From positions 1-38,241 of the forward strand of contig CAJQOA010000230.1 of NCBI GenBank assembly GCA_905479815.1: a stretch of DNA of 38,241 bases, given 5' to 3'. Positions 24,912 through 32,277 of this stretch are shown one piece after another. Position 1 is the first letter of the stretch, and each line of letters starts with the position of its first letter. The position numbers were made by a program, and so were the translations under genes. The notes beneath the pieces were generated by a model. That model made no database searches, was not told the DNA's origin, and saw only the letters and a list, made by a program, of their open reading frames with translations. This DNA comes from an uncultured Psychroserpens sp. (GTDB lineage Bacteria; Bacteroidota; Bacteroidia; Flavobacteriales; Flavobacteriaceae).

Positions 24912-25841
24912 TTATAGTGTTACATTTAATCTTACATCTTTGATATCTATGTCCTTATCTGAGCGCACATTAACTCCAGAAAGTATAAGTTCTTCAGGTG
25001 TGTCTTCTACAAATTTTTCGGTAGCTTCATGAAATTTTAAACCTGATAATTTTTCAATAAAATCAACTCTAACCTGATAGGTTTCTGCATCTTTAAAAGT
25101 CATAAACAAATCGGTGTCTTCTACCTCATGTCCGCGAACTGAAGGTTTTACAATGCGACGTTTTTCTAATATATTTTTCTGACTAGTTAAAAATGCTGTT
25201 CTATGTAAGACATTATCATTTTGATAATAAATCACTTTCCAGAAAAGGCAAGGAATTTGTATGATAGTGTCTCTTACTTCTGTCACAAAATTTGGATCAT
25301 TATCTCGAAATACTGGACCTGTAAATAAGTTTATTTTTATGTGTTCGGAAATTGTTTGATGATGTAATATATAATCTTCAATTTTTCGCCAAATGCCTCT
25401 ATTAAGTCGGTCTACTTGTGGCATTGCGTTTGTGTAAAAGAAGGTAGATTCTGCAGCAGCTACAGCTTTATCGCGATCATCTCCCCATTGTACATCCTCT
25501 CGTTTTGTAAGATGACCTTTATCAAAATCACTTTTATCAGCACTATATAATTCGTGACCCAATTGTTCTTCTTTAGGAATACGAGTGTCTTTTTTCCATC
25601 GATCACCTTTACCTGAGAACAGTTCTTTTCTTTTTATTTTCTGAAACTGATTACCATGAATATTACTAGCTGTGAAATAAGGGAATTTTCTGAAAGGATT
25701 GTGAAGTACACTGAAATTTATATAGTCTAATAAATAGGTAGAACGATTCAAACCATTTGTGATGAATTTCTCATCTTCCGTTGACGAAATCTCAGGGATT
25801 TGAACGTGATGTTCTCCCATAAAAGAATGTTTATAACTCAT
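24912..25841 (-). CDS. DNA/RNA non-specific endonuclease (NUC1 family), cytosolic
   Basis: The 309-residue protein has the NUC1 active-site block D107-K-G-H110 (SDFDKGHLTKREDVQWG), where DRGH is usual. This is followed by FFYTNAMPQ (N138) and DRLNRGIWRKIE (N147, the likely Mg2+ ligand). The strand LFTGPVF and the core IQIPCLFWKVI also match the Serratia-nuclease fold. There is no signal peptide, unlike the usual secreted members, so it would act on nucleic acid inside the cell. It is the first gene of the operon with the CHAT protease. A C-terminal tail of about 35 residues (from EDTPEEL) lies beyond the nuclease core and could be regulatory. Confidence 0.85.
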   Translation of the reverse strand: MSYKHSFMGEHHVQIPEISSTEDEKFITNGLNRSTYLLDYINFSVLHNPFRKFPYFTASNIHGNQFQKIKRKELFSGKGDRWKKDTRIPKEEQLGHELYSADKSDFDKGHLTKREDVQWGDDRDKAVAAAESTFFYTNAMPQVDRLNRGIWRKIEDYILHHQTISEHIKINLFTGPVFRDNDPNFVTEVRDTIIQIPCLFWKVIYYQNDNVLHRTAFLTSQKNILEKRRIVKPSVRGHEVEDTDLFMTFKDAETYQVRVDFIEKLSGLKFHEATEKFVEDTPEELILSGVNVRSDKDIDIKDVRLNVTL

Positions 25842-25850
25842 TATTAAAAA

Positions 25851-25912
25851 TTATAAGTGTTTTATCTATAGGGAGATAACTCAAATATAGTGATTTTTTT
25901 TAACACTTATAA
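25851..25912. repeat. Perfect 11-bp inverted repeat around the nuclease-operon promoter
   Basis: TTATAAGTGTT (25851-25861) and AACACTTATAA (25902-25912) are perfect inverted repeats 40 nt apart. Inside is a smaller hairpin TTATCT/AGATAA (25862-25867, 25874-25879), and the -7 box at 25882-25889. This arrangement fits a pair of operator sites. Confidence 0.5.
25882..25889 (-). promoter_or_regulatory. Bacteroidota-type -7 box (TATATTTG) for the nuclease-CHAT operon
   Basis: The minus strand has TATATTTG about 40 nt before the nuclease ATG, matching TAnnTTTG. No convincing -33 TTG was found. It lies between the arms of the inverted repeat. Confidence 0.45.
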
Positions 25913-26040
25913 ATTCTATGATGTTCCTATCATCATTTAGTCATTGTTGCACATAACAACTTATAACTCTTACAAATGTGATGGTATTAAAATTTCCGAA
26001 GATTGTTTTGAAATGTTATAGAAACCCTTTTAAAATAATA

Positions 26041-26068
26041 AAACTGCGATTGAAGACATCGCAGTTTT
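26041..26068 (+). terminator. Strong hairpin, terminator-like or leader structure
   Basis: AAACTGCGAT (26041-26050), a 7-nt loop and ATCGCAGTTT (26058-26067) form a perfect 10-bp stem followed by TTAAC. It is flanked downstream by a CAAACTAACCAACTAAAAACC stretch. It could end a transcript or be part of a leader. Confidence 0.45.
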
Positions 26069-26119
26069 AACAAACTAACCAACTAAAAACCAACTTAATT
26101 TGGATTTATATTATTTATC

Positions 26120-26146
26120 AAGTGCCTTTTATAGTATAAGGCGCTT
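26120..26146 (+). other. Second hairpin in the thiE upstream region
   Basis: AAGTGCCTT (26120-26128) pairs with AAGGCGCTT (26138-26146) with one G-U wobble and a 9-nt loop. It is followed by T-rich sequence, 53 nt after the first hairpin. Confidence 0.35.
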
Positions 26147-26236
26147 TATTATAAAACAACTTACTTTTAATTACTCCTGAAAAAAATGATATAATTTTTA
26201 ATTAAAAACTCATAAGAAGCTAATAATCAGCATTGA

Positions 26237-26407
26237 AAAGGTATAATCATTTTGAGATTTCTTAACCTTGATTGTATTAAAACTTTAGAAGATATAAAAC
26301 CTAAAGGCTTTGTATATGATGAATCTAAAGTATATTTGCAGACAGATTTGAAGCTAACAGATTTGAAGAAAACGATAGTAAAAGAACTAAAATATGGTGA
26401 TACCTAA
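26237..26407 (+). pseudogene. Short open frame overlapping the thiE start; possible remnant of an upstream gene
   Basis: From the TGA at 26234 the frame stays open for about 56 codons to the TAA at 26405-26407, reading FLNLDCIKTLEDIKPKGFVYD and TDLKLTDLKKTIVKELKYGDT near its end. It has no ATG; TTG at 26252 is the only common alternative start. The balanced, charged composition looks protein-like and it overlaps the first 14 nt of thiE in another frame, as coupled genes do. An 11-nt direct repeat (CAGATTTGAAG twice) lies within. It may be the tail of a lost gene, or chance. Confidence 0.3.
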
Positions 26408-27038
26408 ACTACATTATATATCGCAAGGGAATTCTCCAAAAGAACATTTAGACAACATACAAAAAGCATGTTCATCTGGTGTTGAATTGGTGCAATTACG
26501 TTTGAAAGATGTTTCAGAAAAGAAAACATTAAAAATTGCGACACAAGCTCGTGAGATTACGTCTCATTTTCAAACACGTTTAATCATTAACGATTATTAT
26601 AAAATAGCAAAAACGGTTAAAGCTGATGGTGTACATCTTGGAAAAACCGATGTATGCCCTACTCTAGCTCGTAAACATTTGTACACGTGGCAAATGATTG
26701 GTGGTACTGCAAATACACTGCAAGATTGTGAGGCTTTACTAGATAAACAGATTGATTATATTAGTTTAGGTCCTTTAAGAGCGACGACAACTAAAGCAAA
26801 TATAAGCCCTATTTTAGGTTTAAAAGGCTATTATGCTATTACAGATGTTTTAAAAACACCTATTCCAATTATTGCTGTTGGTGGCATTACAACAGATGAT
26901 GTTGCAGACTTGTTAGAAGCAGGAATTTCTGGTCTTGCAGTTTCTGAAGTGATTACTCATAATTTTGATTCTATAAAAACCTTTAATCAGTTGCTTAAAG
27001 CCTCTGTAACTGCTGAGCAACGTTATACGTTTGAATAA
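26394..27038 (+). CDS. thiE: Thiamine-phosphate synthase (ThiE/TenI family)
   Basis: In this 214-residue TIM-barrel protein, VELVQLRLKD (about 30-39) is the pyrimidine-side motif, RLIINDYY and DGVHLGKTD (about 78-86) are the phosphate/Mg region, and YISLGPLRATTTK (about 123-135) and AVGGIT with GISGLAVSEVI finish the barrel. ThiE joins HMP-pyrophosphate and thiazole phosphate to thiamine phosphate in the cytoplasm. The IGGTANT segment replaces the usual IGxSTH, so it could be a second ThiE or TenI-like paralogue. No other thi gene is in the window, so it is orphaned from a thiamine operon. Confidence 0.8.
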   Translation: MVIPKLHYISQGNSPKEHLDNIQKACSSGVELVQLRLKDVSEKKTLKIATQAREITSHFQTRLIINDYYKIAKTVKADGVHLGKTDVCPTLARKHLYTWQMIGGTANTLQDCEALLDKQIDYISLGPLRATTTKANISPILGLKGYYAITDVLKTPIPIIAVGGITTDDVADLLEAGISGLAVSEVITHNFDSIKTFNQLLKASVTAEQRYTFE

Positions 27039-27154
27039 TTGTGTTGATATACTACATGTTTTTTTAAAAGAGTGTAACAATTTTGGTATAATGTATCTCC
27101 TTGTATAGACACCTATACTATCTTGTTCTAACAACTATAATAAATCTTAACACA

Positions 27155-28108
27155 TTGAAACCATTACTTTTTGTATTGTGTATTGTATTCTTTTTTGGAG
27201 TGTCTTCTATAGAGGCTCAAAAACTGAATGCTCATGGTGGTGTTATGCTTAAAGGCACAATTCTGCTAGGAAATCAAAACCAATGGTTACAGGTTGGTGC
27301 TTTTGGGTTTGGAGTTTTAAATTATGGAGATGCGTCTTTAGAAAGCGGACTTTCTTTTGTCTCTTATCAATTTGTGAAGCGACATACTAAAAAGTTAAAC
27401 GGACTCGCCTATTCATATGAGTTCTTTACTTTAGTTGGAATTGGTAAAAACTCTAATTTATTAGGATCTTCTGTTTCTAAACTCAACAATGAAGTCATTT
27501 TTAATGGCAATGGCGACACTGGTTTTGCAGGTTTAGGCTTTGGTTTTAGTAATGATAACTTGCCAAATACCTTAAAAAGTTATGGGATAAAAAATGGGCA
27601 ATTCATTATGCGTTTTAGTAATGCAAACCATAGTATTCATGGCATTTTTACAAACGATTTTAAATTTGGATCTTTATTTAATGGAGAACGTAGTGATTAT
27701 GCAACAACTGGTGCATTTTATATTGGCTACACCTCAATGTATGACAGACAACGTGTTTATCAAGCTGGTATTGGTGTCGAATTATTTACCTCACAGCCAG
27801 ATTATTCTAGACCACCTAGAAACCCAATAAATTCTGATGATGGACGCAAGAATGTTTGGTACACATTGCCTCCATATAAAGATCTATTTTATTCCAATTT
27901 GTATGCATATGGAGCTTTTCAAGATGGCAATTACTCTGTAAGTACGCGTATTGGTATTAATAGCCAGCATTTAGGTGCTTATATTCAAAATTTATTGCAT
28001 GATGGGATTGGATTAAATCCTCGTTTCCCTTGGGATGTCACTCAAAAAAATATACTGTTTATTGAAGCTACAGGAAGTATTAATCATACAATAACAGACC
28101 ATGATTAA
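27155..28108 (+). CDS. Exported protein, possibly polymorphic-toxin-23-like
   Basis: No ATG is suitable. I place the start at a TTG at 27155, which gives 317 residues opening with a clear signal peptide (KPLLFVLCIVFFFGVSSIEAQ). A longer frame opens at the TTG at 27101 but would bury that signal. The mature part is Gly- and aromatic-rich and beta-like (GVMLKGTILLGNQNQWLQVG, FIMRFSNANHSIHGIFTNDF, SVSTRIGINSQHLGAYIQNLLHDG). I associate this loosely with proteins labelled polymorphic toxin type 23 in Bacteroidota; the match is from memory. The end overlaps the LRR lipoprotein gene by 8 nt, so they are coupled. Confidence 0.5.
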   Translation: MKPLLFVLCIVFFFGVSSIEAQKLNAHGGVMLKGTILLGNQNQWLQVGAFGFGVLNYGDASLESGLSFVSYQFVKRHTKKLNGLAYSYEFFTLVGIGKNSNLLGSSVSKLNNEVIFNGNGDTGFAGLGFGFSNDNLPNTLKSYGIKNGQFIMRFSNANHSIHGIFTNDFKFGSLFNGERSDYATTGAFYIGYTSMYDRQRVYQAGIGVELFTSQPDYSRPPRNPINSDDGRKNVWYTLPPYKDLFYSNLYAYGAFQDGNYSVSTRIGINSQHLGAYIQNLLHDGIGLNPRFPWDVTQKNILFIEATGSINHTITDHD

Positions 28109-29036
28109 ACTAAAAAATACAGTTATAGTCGTCATAATACTTGTTTTTACAAGTTGCCAAACATACAATACGTTCTATGGTACAACGCATCATAAAGAGA
28201 CATTTGATTCTAAAAGTAAACGACTCGATTTAAGTCATCAAAATCTTAGTGCTATTCCTGAAGGTTTTTCGACATTGAAAGGGCTGAAAATGTTAGACCT
28301 TTCAGGTAATACAGATATAGATTTACAGCGTGTATTAGAATCTCTTCCATATCCAGAAAGACTTGAAGTGTTGATATTAGATAGTCTTAAAATCAATACA
28401 TTACCAAATAGTATTTTGTTGTTTAAAAATCTTAAACAATTGTCTCTATCTTATAATCCTAATCTAAATTTAGAAGCAACTTTTAAGCAATTGGATAATA
28501 TCCCTTTGGAGTTTTTGAACCTTCAAGGCAATGGCATTACACAGTTGCCAGAAAACATCACAGCGATAGAAACACTTAGAGATCTTAATTTATCTTATAA
28601 CCTGTTACATGATGAAAATAGCTATCGCTATTTAGGTCAATTGCCAAAACTATACTCCTTATGGTTAGATCATAATGGTTTAACGAAACTCCCAAAAACA
28701 GTTGGAGCACTCAACCAGATTACGTTTTTTTATATCGTTAATAATCAATTAACAGAATTACCCAAAGATATTGCTGAGATGAAAAGCCTACGTGTGATGC
28801 ATATGGGATTTAATCAATTTACAGTACTTCCTGAAGAACTTATGTCGGTTCCAAACCTACTAATGGTGCATATTAATAATAATCAAATAACGTCTATACC
28901 TCGAAGCTTTGGTACTGAGAAACACAGCCTATTCGCATTGTTATTTGATAATAACCCAATCCCAGAAAGCGAACAAAAATGGGCAGAAAAAGCGTTTAGT
29001 AGTTACTTTTTACTTTCATTTAAACAAGACTATTAA
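28101..29036 (+). CDS. Leucine-rich-repeat lipoprotein
   Basis: The 311-residue protein has a lipoprotein signal with the cysteine at residue 19 (VFTSCQTYN). At least eight leucine-rich repeats follow, from about residue 40 to 290, with lines such as RLDLSHQNLSAIPEGF, LKMLDLSGNTDI, FLNLQGNGITQLPENI, SLWLDHNGLTKLPKTV and VHINNNQITSIPRSF. The LxxLxLxxNxLxxLP pattern is that of bacterial LRR proteins, used for protein binding. It should be anchored in the outer membrane or periplasm. Its start overlaps the previous exported protein, so the two probably work together, for example as partner or immunity pair. Confidence 0.85.
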   Translation: MIKLKNTVIVVIILVFTSCQTYNTFYGTTHHKETFDSKSKRLDLSHQNLSAIPEGFSTLKGLKMLDLSGNTDIDLQRVLESLPYPERLEVLILDSLKINTLPNSILLFKNLKQLSLSYNPNLNLEATFKQLDNIPLEFLNLQGNGITQLPENITAIETLRDLNLSYNLLHDENSYRYLGQLPKLYSLWLDHNGLTKLPKTVGALNQITFFYIVNNQLTELPKDIAEMKSLRVMHMGFNQFTVLPEELMSVPNLLMVHINNNQITSIPRSFGTEKHSLFALLFDNNPIPESEQKWAEKAFSSYFLLSFKQDY

Positions 29037-29051
29037 ACTTTAGTAGACTTA

Positions 29052-29954
29052 TTATTTTAAGGGATCTTTTTTGCGAGATGTAATAAAATATACTCCTGTA
29101 AGTAAAACAATAGCAGCAATAATAGACTGCGTACTTAACGTTTCATCTAAAACATACCATCCTAGTATCATAGCAACAATAGGGTTTACATATGCTGATG
29201 TAGCAACTTTTTCTGTAGATACCTGTTTTAAAAGATAATTAAAAGCGGTAAACGCTCCAATACTACCAACGGTAATTAAAGCAAACATTGATAACTGCAC
29301 TCTCGGACTCCATGTTAAAGGAGATGTCCATTCTTCGCCTAATAACAGACTAGCAGAAGCTAATAAAATACTGGCAATACCCATTTGATAGCCTGTGCTT
29401 ACAAAATAGTTTTTTGGAACATCAGCTTTAGCAACAAAAACGCTCCCATAACTCCAACCTATAACACAAGTGAAAATCATAAAAATACCTAATAAGGTTT
29501 CTTCATTGGTAACCAATTCTTGTTGACTTACGAGAAGATACATTCCAATAATTCCGAGGGCAACACCTATTAAAGATTTAGGTTTCATCTTTTTATTATC
29601 CATTATTCGCATGAGTAATAACACAAATAAAGGTTGCGTAGATGCCAATAAGGCTCCAAAACCACTATCAACATATTTTAAAGCCCACACAAAAACGCCA
29701 TTACCATAGACCAAAAACAAAAACCCAACAAGCGTAGAGTTTAAAAGCTGTTTTTTCGTGATTTTAAGACTAAACTTTAAAGCTTTAGCAATTGCAAAAA
29801 TTAAAACACTTGCAATAGAAAACCTAACAGCTGCAAGGAATAAAGGTGGTAACTCTGTAACAGAAATTTTATTTAGCAAATATGTAGAACCCCAAATAAC
29901 ATAAATAGCTATAAACGCTATAATAATTAAAGTTTTAGAGTTTGATTTTTGCAT
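29052..29954 (-). CDS. EamA-family (drug/metabolite) transporter
   Basis: The 300-residue protein has ten hydrophobic helices in two EamA halves (about 8-140 and 148-292). The N-terminus holds YVIWGSTYLLNK and AAVRFSIAS, the first-half signature, and the second half repeats it (TVGSIGAFTAFNYLLKQ, AYVNPIVAMILGW). This family exports small metabolites or amino acids across the inner membrane, powered by an ion gradient. The substrate cannot be told. It is convergent with the LRR gene and divergent from a second EamA gene. Confidence 0.88.
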   Translation of the reverse strand: MQKSNSKTLIIIAFIAIYVIWGSTYLLNKISVTELPPLFLAAVRFSIASVLIFAIAKALKFSLKITKKQLLNSTLVGFLFLVYGNGVFVWALKYVDSGFGALLASTQPLFVLLLMRIMDNKKMKPKSLIGVALGIIGMYLLVSQQELVTNEETLLGIFMIFTCVIGWSYGSVFVAKADVPKNYFVSTGYQMGIASILLASASLLLGEEWTSPLTWSPRVQLSMFALITVGSIGAFTAFNYLLKQVSTEKVATSAYVNPIVAMILGWYVLDETLSTQSIIAAIVLLTGVYFITSRKKDPLK

Positions 29955-30199
29955 GTTTTGTTAGCGCTAATTATTTTGATTCAAGCAAATATACACTCTA
30001 TACTTATACGACAGCTAAGTATTCTATATGTTATATCAATCCTACTATATGGAAATGTTTAGTTGAAGTCTTAATGTGATGACCTTTTAAAACTTCCGAA
30101 TAAAAGACATTTGAAACTCCTATCTTATCGTATCTGAATGACTTTATCATTTTTATATAAAATCATTGCATATTTATATCTCAAAATGGCTTAAAAAAC

Positions 30200-30207
30200 T
30201 ATATTCG
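30200..30207 (+). promoter_or_regulatory. TATATTCG -7-like box close to the second EamA start
   Basis: TATATTCG (a variant of TAnnTTTG) ends only 4 nt before the ATG at 30212, and 10 nt before a second in-frame ATG at 30218. If it is used, the mRNA would be leaderless or nearly so. No -33 element was found. Confidence 0.3.
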
Positions 30208-30211
30208 CGCG

Positions 30212-31117
30212 ATGTGGATGTATTTAGGTTTATTGGCAGCACTTTTTTTAGGATTACACAATCTGTGCAAGAAACATGCAGTACAAGGTAACGAAGTGTT
30301 TCCTGTACTTTTAGGTACCGTTTCTAGTGGTTTTTTGTTTGTGGCTACATTTTATGTGCTATCTGTTTTTTATCCTGATTATGCTTTAGAACATGGTTAT
30401 GAATTTCAAGATATTGCGTTTAAAACACATGGCTTTATTTTTATAAAATCTTGCTTAATGGCTGGCTCTTGGGTATTGGCATATCAGGCATTAAAGCATT
30501 TGCCTATAACGATTGTGACACCTATTCGATCTGCTGGACCATTTTTCACTTTTATTGGTGCCATTCTCATCTATAAAGAAAGCCCTAATGTGTACCAATG
30601 GATTGGCTTTTTCTTAATTATATTTTCGGTGATTCTGTATTCTAGAATAGGAAAAAAGGAAGGCATCAACTTTAAACGTAATAAATGGATATTTGCCATT
30701 ATTGGCGCTACATTTTTGGGGGCTTCTAGTGGTTTGTATGATAAGTTTTTAATTCAAAATTTGAATTTAAATCCACAAACGCTACAGTTTTGGTTTTGTT
30801 TGTATACCATTCTCATATTACTAGTTATCTTAACAATAACTTGGTTTCCTTATGCTGAAAAACGAAAAGCGTTTAAATTTCGCTGGTCTATTATTGCAGT
30901 TGGTATTTTATTACAAGCTGCAGACTATTTTTACTTTAAAGCCTTACAAGATCCTGATGCTTTGATTATGTTGTTATCTGCCATAAAACGAAGCCAGATT
31001 ATCATTGCAGTTGTTATTGGTGGTTTAATATTTAAAGAAAAGAACAAACGACAAAAACTAATACCTCTTGTTGGTATTATGATTGGTGTGTTTTTGATCT
31101 TATATTCTACAAATTAG
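30212..31117 (+). CDS. EamA-family transporter (DMT superfamily)
   Basis: The 301-residue protein has ten helices. It begins MWMYLGLLAALFLGLHNLCKKHAV, and the in-frame ATG at 30218 is an alternative start. Helix-pair halves are at about 3-140 and 152-298, with AYQALKHLPITIVTPIRSAGPFFTFIGA in the first and FYFKALQDPDALIMLLSAIKRSQIIIA at the matching place in the second. That signature is close to small metabolite exporters of the DMT superfamily. It is distinct from the EamA protein at 29052-29954 (different length of loops and motif set), so this is no recent duplication. The substrate is unknown. Confidence 0.85.
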   Translation: MWMYLGLLAALFLGLHNLCKKHAVQGNEVFPVLLGTVSSGFLFVATFYVLSVFYPDYALEHGYEFQDIAFKTHGFIFIKSCLMAGSWVLAYQALKHLPITIVTPIRSAGPFFTFIGAILIYKESPNVYQWIGFFLIIFSVILYSRIGKKEGINFKRNKWIFAIIGATFLGASSGLYDKFLIQNLNLNPQTLQFWFCLYTILILLVILTITWFPYAEKRKAFKFRWSIIAVGILLQAADYFYFKALQDPDALIMLLSAIKRSQIIIAVVIGGLIFKEKNKRQKLIPLVGIMIGVFLILYSTN

Positions 31118-31202
31118 GTTTTATCATCTTTAGAGAAATGAGTTAATAAGTTCATTATCAGTCAGTAAAATTAACTCATACTTTATATCAAATTATAATT
31201 AT

Positions 31203-31210
31203 TATATTCG
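31203..31210 (+). promoter_or_regulatory. TATATTCG -7-like box upstream of the lamin-tail gene
   Basis: TATATTCG lies 18 nt before the TTG start codon at 31228. It fits the Bacteroidota -7 consensus loosely; no clear -33 TTG is seen. Confidence 0.35.
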
Positions 31211-31227
31211 TAAAAAATCCCCTTTTA

Positions 31228-32277
31228 TTGAATAAGTTCCTTTCCCTAATATTGGTGCTTACCCAAGCATGCTATGCGCAAGTGGGTATCGGTACAACAA
31301 GTCCAGATCCTTCGGCTATTTTAGACATTAGTTCTACAAATGGTGGTTTATTACTTCCTCGTATGAACCTAACACAACGTAATACTATAACCACACCTGC
31401 AATAGGTTTACTTATATATTTGATTGATGGAACTCAACAGTGTTTACAAGTGTATAATGGTACAGGATGGGAAAACATCTATTGCCCAACAACTAACACC
31501 ACACCTATGGCTTCAAGTGTTACTTTTAGTGGCACTATGAGTATTGGTAACAGCCTAACTGGTAGTTATAATTATGTAGATAATGAAGCTGATCTAGAAG
31601 GTACATCTATGTTTCAATGGTATCGTGCCGATGATGCTTCAAATACAAACGCAATTGCTATTACTGGGGAAAATGCAATTAGTTACACAACTTCTGCTAT
31701 AGATAATGGTAAATACTTGGCTTTTGGAGTAAAACCAATTGCACAAACTGGTGCTTTGACTGGTTCTGAAGTCATAAGTAGTTACTTAGGACCTATTACA
31801 AATGTCTCTAATGTTGCAAGAATTAATGAGTTTCACTATGATAATGCTGGTACAGATGTTAATGAATTTGTCGAAATAAGAATTACAGAAAACATCACCA
31901 ATCAACCTACTGATTTGTCTTTATACACTGTAGAGTTATACAATGGATCTAACCAAACACCATATGCAATTGAAACATTAGACAATTTCACACAAACATG
32001 TGATACAGCAAATTGTTATTATGTATGGGATGTTGCATTACAAAATGGAGCTCCCGATGGTATAGCATTAAGTGGGCCGTCTGGTTTCATTGAATTTATA
32101 AGTTATGAAGGTGCTTTTACGGCAGCATCTGGAACTGCAAATGGTATTAGCAGTACTAATGTTGGTGTTACTGAAACAGCATCTACCACTTCAAATGGAT
32201 CTATAGAGCGCACTAATAGTAATGGCTGGACTTCTAATGGAATTACGAACACAAAAGGCACTAGTAATAGTTTATGA
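31228..32277 (+). CDS. Secreted lamin-tail-domain protein with N-terminal VGIGT module
   Basis: The protein starts at TTG (31228) and has 349 residues. The signal peptide covers 1-18 (LSLILVLTQACYAQ). An N-terminal module at about 18-85 (QVGIGTTSPDPSAILDIS, RMNLTQRNTI, LQVYNGTGWENI) follows, of a type that often opens secreted Bacteroidota proteins. An Ig-like domain occupies about 97-195, and a lamin-tail domain about 197-349 (VARINEFHYDNAGTDVNEFVEI). The stop overlaps the start of the endonuclease I gene (ATGA), so the two are translationally coupled. Lamin-tail domains accompany secreted nucleases in other bacteria, which supports an extracellular DNA-handling role. Confidence 0.8.
   Translation: MNKFLSLILVLTQACYAQVGIGTTSPDPSAILDISSTNGGLLLPRMNLTQRNTITTPAIGLLIYLIDGTQQCLQVYNGTGWENIYCPTTNTTPMASSVTFSGTMSIGNSLTGSYNYVDNEADLEGTSMFQWYRADDASNTNAIAITGENAISYTTSAIDNGKYLAFGVKPIAQTGALTGSEVISSYLGPITNVSNVARINEFHYDNAGTDVNEFVEIRITENITNQPTDLSLYTVELYNGSNQTPYAIETLDNFTQTCDTANCYYVWDVALQNGAPDGIALSGPSGFIEFISYEGAFTAASGTANGISSTNVGVTETASTTSNGSIERTNSNGWTSNGITNTKGTSNSL

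Larger units (their letters stand above)
25842..26393. other. 552-nt gap between the conflict-type operon and thiE
   Basis: From left to right it holds the inverted repeat with the -7 box (25851-25912), a small hairpin ATGATG/CATCAT (25918-25936), a 10-bp hairpin (26041-26067), a 9-bp hairpin (26120-26146), and an open frame ending at 26407 that lacks a good start. No complete gene with ATG was found. Confidence 0.6.

Noticed and set aside
26340-26380. Tandem repeat CAGATTTGAAG as a CRISPR-like or attachment site
   Set aside because: Only two copies of 11 nt, 15 nt apart, inside a possible coding remnant; no array and no integrase nearby.
26041-26400. TPP riboswitch in front of thiE
   Set aside because: The conserved CTGAGA core and the matching second helix segment were not found; only simple hairpins are present.
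29052-31117. Recent duplication of the two EamA genes
   Set aside because: The two proteins share only the general family fold; their motifs and loops differ clearly, and they are divergently transcribed.
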